DNA of 64,000 bases from the NCBI RefSeq assembly GCF_034314045.1, contig NZ_JAVIWL010000001.1, forward strand, positions 2,232,001-2,296,000. Direction: 5' to 3'. Origin of the DNA: Glaciimonas sp. CA11.2. Its GTDB lineage: Bacteria; Pseudomonadota; Gammaproteobacteria; Burkholderiales; Burkholderiaceae_D. Position numbers and translations under genes: made by a program. Of this stretch, positions 59,735 to 64,000 are shown piece by piece. Position 1 is the first letter of the stretch, and each line of letters opens with the position of its first letter. The notes beneath the pieces were generated by a model. That model made no database searches and was not told the origin of the DNA. It saw nothing but the letters and a program-made list of their open reading frames with translations.

Positions 59735-60817
59735 TTATCGTTCGTCAGCCAGGGCGGCCAGCAATTCAGCCTGATGTTCGGCTGCCAGCGCATTGCTTAA
59801 TTCTTCAAGATCGCCATCCATGATGTGGTCGAGTTTGTATAACGTCAGGTTGATACGGTGATCCGTCATGCGTCCTTGCGGAAAATTGTAAGTGCGTATC
59901 CGCTCGCTACGATCCCCGGAGCCGATCAGCGATTTGCGGGTTGCGGCTTCTTTCGATTGTTGTTCGCGCAACTGGCCATCTTTGATGCGAGCGGCTAGGA
60001 CTTTTAGCGCGGACGCCTTATTTTTGTGCTGGCTACGATCATCCTGACATTCGACCACGATTCCGGTGGGGAGATGCGTGATACGGACCGCCGAGTCGGT
60101 CTTGTTAATATGCTGACCACCGGCACCGGATGCGCGATAGGTATCGATACGGATATCTGCCGGATTGATCGCGATGTCTGCAACTTCATCTGCTTCCGGC
60201 ATGATCGCTACGGTACAAGCGGAGGTGTGAATTCGGCCCTGCGTTTCCGTGGTTGGTACGCGTTGCACACGATGCCCGCCTGACTCAAATTTCAGTTTGG
60301 AGTAAGCGCCAAATCCAACCAGGCGCACGATTACCTCTTTGTAACCGCCGACTTCGGAATCCGATGCCGATACCATTTCGATCTGCCAGCGATTGCGTTC
60401 TGCAAAACGCGTGTACATGCGCAATAAATCTCCCGCAAAGAGAGCTGACTCATCGCCGCCGGTACCTGCCCGAATTTCCAGAAAGATATTGCGTTCGTCG
60501 TTAGGGTCTTTTGGCAGCAACATTTTTTGTAAATCTGCTTCCAGTTGCTCCATGCGAGATTTGGCGCTATTGATTTCTTCTTGCGCAAATTCGCGCATGT
60601 CAGGGTCCGACAGCATGCCCATGCCGGTCTGGACATCAGCATCGGCTTGCGTATAGCTTAAATACAGAGCAACTAACGGCCCCAACTCCGCGTGTTCACG
60701 CGACAGCTTACGATAGCTGTCCATGTTGGAAGTCGCTTCTTCCTGATTTAACAGATCGTTAACCTCGACCAGTCGATTCGACAATTGGTCAAGCTTGGCA
60801 AGCATTGATGGCTTCAT
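59735..60817 (-). CDS. prfA: Peptide chain release factor 1
   Basis: Recognises UAA and UAG and releases the peptide on the ribosome. The catalytic GGQ is in [15 protein letters not shown] (about residue 234) and the codon-reading loop region is in [17 protein letters not shown], where the family P-x-T motif reads PTT. ATG 60817 gives [12 protein letters not shown], the standard RF1 start, and 360 residues. The open frame runs 91 codons further upstream, but that part is not like RF1. It follows hemA, the usual order. Confidence 0.97.
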   Translation of the reverse strand: MKPSMLAKLDQLSNRLVEVNDLLNQEEATSNMDSYRKLSREHAELGPLVALYLSYTQADADVQTGMGMLSDPDMREFAQEEINSAKSRMEQLEADLQKMLLPKDPNDERNIFLEIRAGTGGDESALFAGDLLRMYTRFAERNRWQIEMVSASDSEVGGYKEVIVRLVGFGAYSKLKFESGGHRVQRVPTTETQGRIHTSACTVAIMPEADEVADIAINPADIRIDTYRASGAGGQHINKTDSAVRITHLPTGIVVECQDDRSQHKNKASALKVLAARIKDGQLREQQSKEAATRKSLIGSGDRSERIRTYNFPQGRMTDHRINLTLYKLDHIMDGDLEELSNALAAEHQAELLAALADER

Positions 60818-60938
60818 AGCGTACTTTGGTGGCTTGCAACGAGGGAATCGCTGCGGATGGTGAGCAAAAAAGATATTGTGCAAAAACAGGATGTGCCGAC
60901 TCAATATGCTGAGTGGCAGACGATAGCGGATGGCTTCG

Positions 60939-62255
60939 CTAACGCTTGCTGCGGAATAGTTGTGGCAGCAGGACTGCGAGGCGAGCACGTTCGTCGCCTT
61001 GTGCATTGTGCAGCGCTTGTTGTGGTCCGTGCAGAAATTTGGCAGCGAGACCTTTAGACAGTGCCTCAAGAACGGTATCGATGTCCTCACCTTTGGCGAG
61101 CATCTTGCGTGCCCGTTCCAACTCCAGCATTCGCATTAACTCACTGCTTTCATGCAGATCCTGAATCACAGGGACAACAGCGCGCGTGTCGATCCAGTGC
61201 ATGAAGGATTGCACGCGGGTTTCGATAATGGCTTCGGCTTGCGATACAGCGGCCAGACGACTTTCCATACCGGTCTGGACGACGGAGGCCAGATCATCCA
61301 CCGTGTATAAAAATACGTCGTCAAGGCGACCAACTTCACTTTCGATATCACGCGGTACGGCCAGATCGAGCATAAACATTGGTTTGTGGCGACGCGCTTT
61401 GACCGCGCGTTCCACCATGCCTAAACCGATAATCGGCAGCGACGACGCAGTACATGAAATAATGATGTCGTAGTTGCCTAACTGATCTGGCAAGTCGGCC
61501 AGGCGTAGCGCTTGACCGCTAAAGCGATGCGCCAATATTTCAGCACGGTCAAGCGTACGATTTGCCACGGTCAGAGTTTTTGGATTCTGCGCGGCAAAAT
61601 GCGTGGCGCATAATTCAATCATTTCTCCAGCACCGATAAACAGCACGTTCTGACCTGAAATGGCGTCGAAAATCCGTTCCGACATGCGTACAGCAGCGGC
61701 AGCCATTGAGACGCTGTGCGCGCCTATTTGGGTAGTGCTGCGAACCTCTTTTGCGACAGCAAAAGTGCGTTGAAATAATTGATGTAAATAAGTCCCAAGG
61801 CCACCGACGGCTTCCGCATGGCGCACAGCATCCTTCATCTGACCGAGGATTTGCGGTTCGCCCAGCACCATTGAATCCAATCCGGAGGCGACGCGAAAAG
61901 CGTGACGTGCCGCGTGGTCATGCGGCAATGTATACAAATGCGGACGCAGATCAGCGTATGAAAGCTTGTGATAATGCGCCAGAAAATGCGCGGTGGAATC
62001 AATTGCCGTGTCAATGTTGCGGGCTTCGTTCGTCCCGATTACGCTGCCGGACAGGTCACTTGCGGCATATAACTCGGTACGATTGCACGTCGATAAAATC
62101 GCTGCTTCGTCTGTGACACCGGACGCGCTGTTGTCACTAAACCATGCACGCGCCGCCGTAACTGCCTGACCAATCTGGTCAGCAGGGAAAGCCACCTGTT
62201 CGCGCAATGAAACGGGCGCGGTGGTGTGGTTAAGTCCGACGGCTAGCAAGTGCAT
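60939..62255 (-). CDS. hemA: Glutamyl-tRNA reductase
   Basis: First enzyme of C5 tetrapyrrole synthesis, reducing Glu-tRNA to glutamate-1-semialdehyde with NADPH. The catalytic cysteine is Cys57 in [10 protein letters not shown]. The NADPH-binding loop is [12 protein letters not shown], and the C-terminal helical dimerisation domain is present. The 438-residue length fits. It heads the hemA-prfA-(dsbB)-prmC group and has a good -10 box upstream. Confidence 0.97.
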   Translation of the reverse strand: MHLLAVGLNHTTAPVSLREQVAFPADQIGQAVTAARAWFSDNSASGVTDEAAILSTCNRTELYAASDLSGSVIGTNEARNIDTAIDSTAHFLAHYHKLSYADLRPHLYTLPHDHAARHAFRVASGLDSMVLGEPQILGQMKDAVRHAEAVGGLGTYLHQLFQRTFAVAKEVRSTTQIGAHSVSMAAAAVRMSERIFDAISGQNVLFIGAGEMIELCATHFAAQNPKTLTVANRTLDRAEILAHRFSGQALRLADLPDQLGNYDIIISCTASSLPIIGLGMVERAVKARRHKPMFMLDLAVPRDIESEVGRLDDVFLYTVDDLASVVQTGMESRLAAVSQAEAIIETRVQSFMHWIDTRAVVPVIQDLHESSELMRMLELERARKMLAKGEDIDTVLEALSKGLAAKFLHGPQQALHNAQGDERARLAVLLPQLFRSKR

Positions 62256-62302
62256 TTTGGTAACAACTCAAGAGGAAAGAAGGGGACTCTTTATAGCTCG
62301 AC

Positions 62303-62308
62303 ATTATA
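62303..62308 (-). promoter_or_regulatory. -10 box of the putative hemA promoter
   Basis: TATAAT on the minus strand at 62308-62303 would start transcription about 40 nt before the hemA ATG (62255). The -35 region is a poor match, so an activator may be needed. Confidence 0.5.
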
Positions 62309-62452
62309 CCCCGCAGCGTGGCTGTTGAGATTAAGTGCGCATTTCTTGATGGAATGATAATAATATACAAGAATTGATTGCCAACGAACATGGGACGCTC
62401 CCGGCAAATTAAGCCCCGAAATGTTTTTTGGCGCAACAAAATATCCCTTTAG

Positions 62453-64000
62453 TCAGACTGTCGACAAGGGCAAGATAATGGTAAATGTGGTGCCTTCGCC
62501 AACAACACTGCAAAAAGATAACGTGCCGAAATGGCGTTCGATCACTGTTTTGACGAATACAAGGCCAAGCCCTACGCCGTCTGTTTTAGGTTGGTCAGGA
62601 ATGTTGACGCGCTGAAAACGTTGAAATAATTTTGCCTGATCGGCGGCCGCAATGCCATAGCCTTGATCCTGCACCTGGCAAATGACGTGCAAAGGTGTGC
62701 CGTCGGATCCCTTTTCTACACTGTAGAGCAGGCTACACGTGATGGTCGTTCCTGCGGAACTGTAGTTGACCGCGTTAGAAATCAGATTGCACAAGGCGCG
62801 CGCCATCAAGGAGCGGTCAATTTTAGTAATAAATTCGCCCTCCGCGATCTTTGTAATCAAGGTGATTTTTTTGTTATTGGCTAGTGTCCACATTTCGTCG
62901 CTAGCATCCAAAACAACGTCTTGAAAGTCGACTTCTTCAAGCCGATAAGACTCTGATTCAGCGCGTGCCAGTTGGACAAAGTTATCGGCCAGTCCCAAGG
63001 TTTTGCGGGAGGCGCGCTCGATTCTGGAGAAAAATTCCTCTTGAGGTAACGCTGAAGACGGGTCACTTTGTAGTTCCAATAACGCTAAAATTGATGCTTG
63101 TGGTGCACGCATATCGTGCGATAAAAAGCGTAACGTTTCATCCCGGCTGCGCTCTGCGGCACGAATACTGGAGATGTCCACGATACTGACAATCCAGCCG
63201 CTAAGAATCTGTCTGGCCGAATAGCAGGGCGCACTCTTGATTAATAAATCGCGTCCTTTTTGGTCTTGAACGGAAGTGCCATTTGCGAGAGCGGGCTGAT
63301 ACTGGATGTCAAGCAAATCGGGCCACGAGAACGGATGATGCGGCGCGGTTTCAAATGACGGTGGTGATGCGATGTAAGAAAACAATGGCGGCAGGTTTGC
63401 GCCGTAAATGTTATGGATGTTCAATGTTGCGAAGTAATCATTGGCCACCCGATTGACGACAACGATGCGACCATCAATAGTGGTGATCAATGTTGCGTCC
63501 GGCAAACTATCGAGATTGTCAGAAATGAACTGGCGTAAGTCGCGCACCCTGCGCGCCGCGGTGCGCATCGCGTTGATACGCTGTTCGAGTACGTCTTCAC
63601 CTTGATAAAGTACGTTGCCGGGAAGGATTGCTTCGGGTAATAAATGCGGCTCCTGATCTAGCAGCATAAATTCTTGTCCGAGGTAGGAAATAGCTGCTTC
63701 CAAACGACACCAACTCCACAGCGGATAGGTTAGCCCCGTACCTATCAGGGCTGCACTGGGTGCGACCCACAATCCATGGGTGAACATGAAGTAGCTGGCC
63801 GCGACGGTGGTCGCCATCAGTACGGCGGTCAGGAATAAGGAAAAGCGAGGGGTGAGCAGCAAGTAACTGAATAACGCGAGCAATACCGGGAGTATGCTCA
63901 ATAAGGTAGTCTGGAGGGTTGGCGCGATGTTTATGGATCTGTGGTCCAGCAAACTGGCTAAAATATTGGCGTTGATCTCGATACCCGGCATGACCCCCGA
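62453..64000 (-). CDS. CHASE2 sensor histidine kinase (N-terminus beyond the window)
   Basis: Membrane-bound two-component kinase. The visible 512 codons and the remaining bases to the edge are open, and PGIEINANILASLL is the end of a CHASE2 extracytoplasmic domain, so the gene starts beyond 64000. Then come three membrane segments (about residues 28-90 of the visible part), a PAS-like domain (about 155-290), the HisKA box LSHDMRAPQ with the phosphorylated histidine, and a HATPase domain with NLISNAVNYS, DQGYGIA and GVGLGLVFVK. All catalytic motifs look intact. Its regulator partner is not in view. Confidence 0.88.
   Translation of the reverse strand, partial: SGVMPGIEINANILASLLDHRSINIAPTLQTTLLSILPVLLALFSYLLLTPRFSLFLTAVLMATTVAASYFMFTHGLWVAPSAALIGTGLTYPLWSWCRLEAAISYLGQEFMLLDQEPHLLPEAILPGNVLYQGEDVLEQRINAMRTAARRVRDLRQFISDNLDSLPDATLITTIDGRIVVVNRVANDYFATLNIHNIYGANLPPLFSYIASPPSFETAPHHPFSWPDLLDIQYQPALANGTSVQDQKGRDLLIKSAPCYSARQILSGWIVSIVDISSIRAAERSRDETLRFLSHDMRAPQASILALLELQSDPSSALPQEEFFSRIERASRKTLGLADNFVQLARAESESYRLEEVDFQDVVLDASDEMWTLANNKKITLITKIAEGEFITKIDRSLMARALCNLISNAVNYSSAGTTITCSLLYSVEKGSDGTPLHVICQVQDQGYGIAAADQAKLFQRFQRVNIPDQPKTDGVGLGLVFVKTVIERHFGTLSFCSVVGEGTTFTIILPLSTV

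Noticed and set aside
60818..61090. 91-codon N-terminal extension of prfA
   Set aside because: The residues do not resemble RF1, and ATG 60817 gives the standard MKPS start. The open part overlaps the end of hemA.
1..64000. tRNA, rRNA, CRISPR array, intact insertion sequence or prophage
   Set aside because: Looked for by eye (T-loop strings, regularly spaced repeats, transposase motifs, integrases). None was found; small RNAs cannot be excluded without tools.

Overview
The window looks like a chromosomal core segment of a betaproteobacterium of the order Burkholderiales, most likely family Oxalobacteraceae (Glaciimonas, Herminiimonas or Collimonas type). The inference rests on gene order (erpA-anmK-M23-tyrS; the full dcw cluster followed by a peroxiredoxin, lpxC, a DUF721/DciA gene, an M23 peptidase and secA; pilB-pilC/pilD-coaE-zapD-yacG; hemA-prfA-prmC), on protein sequence flavour and on a base composition near 50% GC by eye. 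No rRNA, tRNA, CRISPR array, intact transposase or prophage was seen.

Layout. 1-9,440: a clipped gene end, erpA (Fe-S insertion), anmK and an M23 peptidase on the minus strand, then tyrS, dtd, a histidine phosphatase, a GAF plus degenerate GGDEF protein, dusB and fis. 9,632-11,981: purH and ruvC. 12,464-30,183: the division and cell wall (dcw) cluster mraZ-rsmH-ftsL-ftsI-murE-murF-mraY-murD-ftsW-murG-murC-ddlB-ftsQ-ftsA-ftsZ, with a four-repeat MraZ operator in front and a strong terminator behind. 30,553-37,115: peroxiredoxin, lpxC, dciA-like (minus), M23 peptidase and secA. 37,533-42,915: argJ, a DUF815 ATPase and mutT on plus, facing yacG-zapD-coaE-pilD on minus. 42,916-49,090: an accessory block lying between pilD and pilC. 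49,091-64,000: pilC, pilB, a CNNM/CBS transporter-like protein, a polyprenyl diphosphate synthase, tex, prmC, dsbB, prfA, hemA and a CHASE2 sensor kinase that runs off the right edge, all on minus.

The accessory block is the least ordinary part. It splits what is normally a contiguous pilB-pilC-pilD operon and carries a YeiE-like LysR regulator, a Tat-exported molybdenum sulfite dehydrogenase with a di-heme cytochrome c partner, a minus-strand structured leader (possibly of the phage C4 antisense RNA type) ahead of two translationally coupled small ORFs of unknown function, an SDR oxidoreductase, and decayed remnants of an MFS transporter and possibly an IclR regulator next to the pilC end.

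Other points of interest: a GGDEF protein whose catalytic residues are gone but whose RxxD inhibitory site is kept (a candidate c-di-GMP receptor), a long 5' leader with a 13-codon ORF ahead of secA, a terminator-like hairpin whose T tract touches the anmK start codon, and several 13-17 bp tandem repeats just behind core genes (purH, ftsZ, ispB). All functional calls come from motif reading and memory of families; no database search was run.
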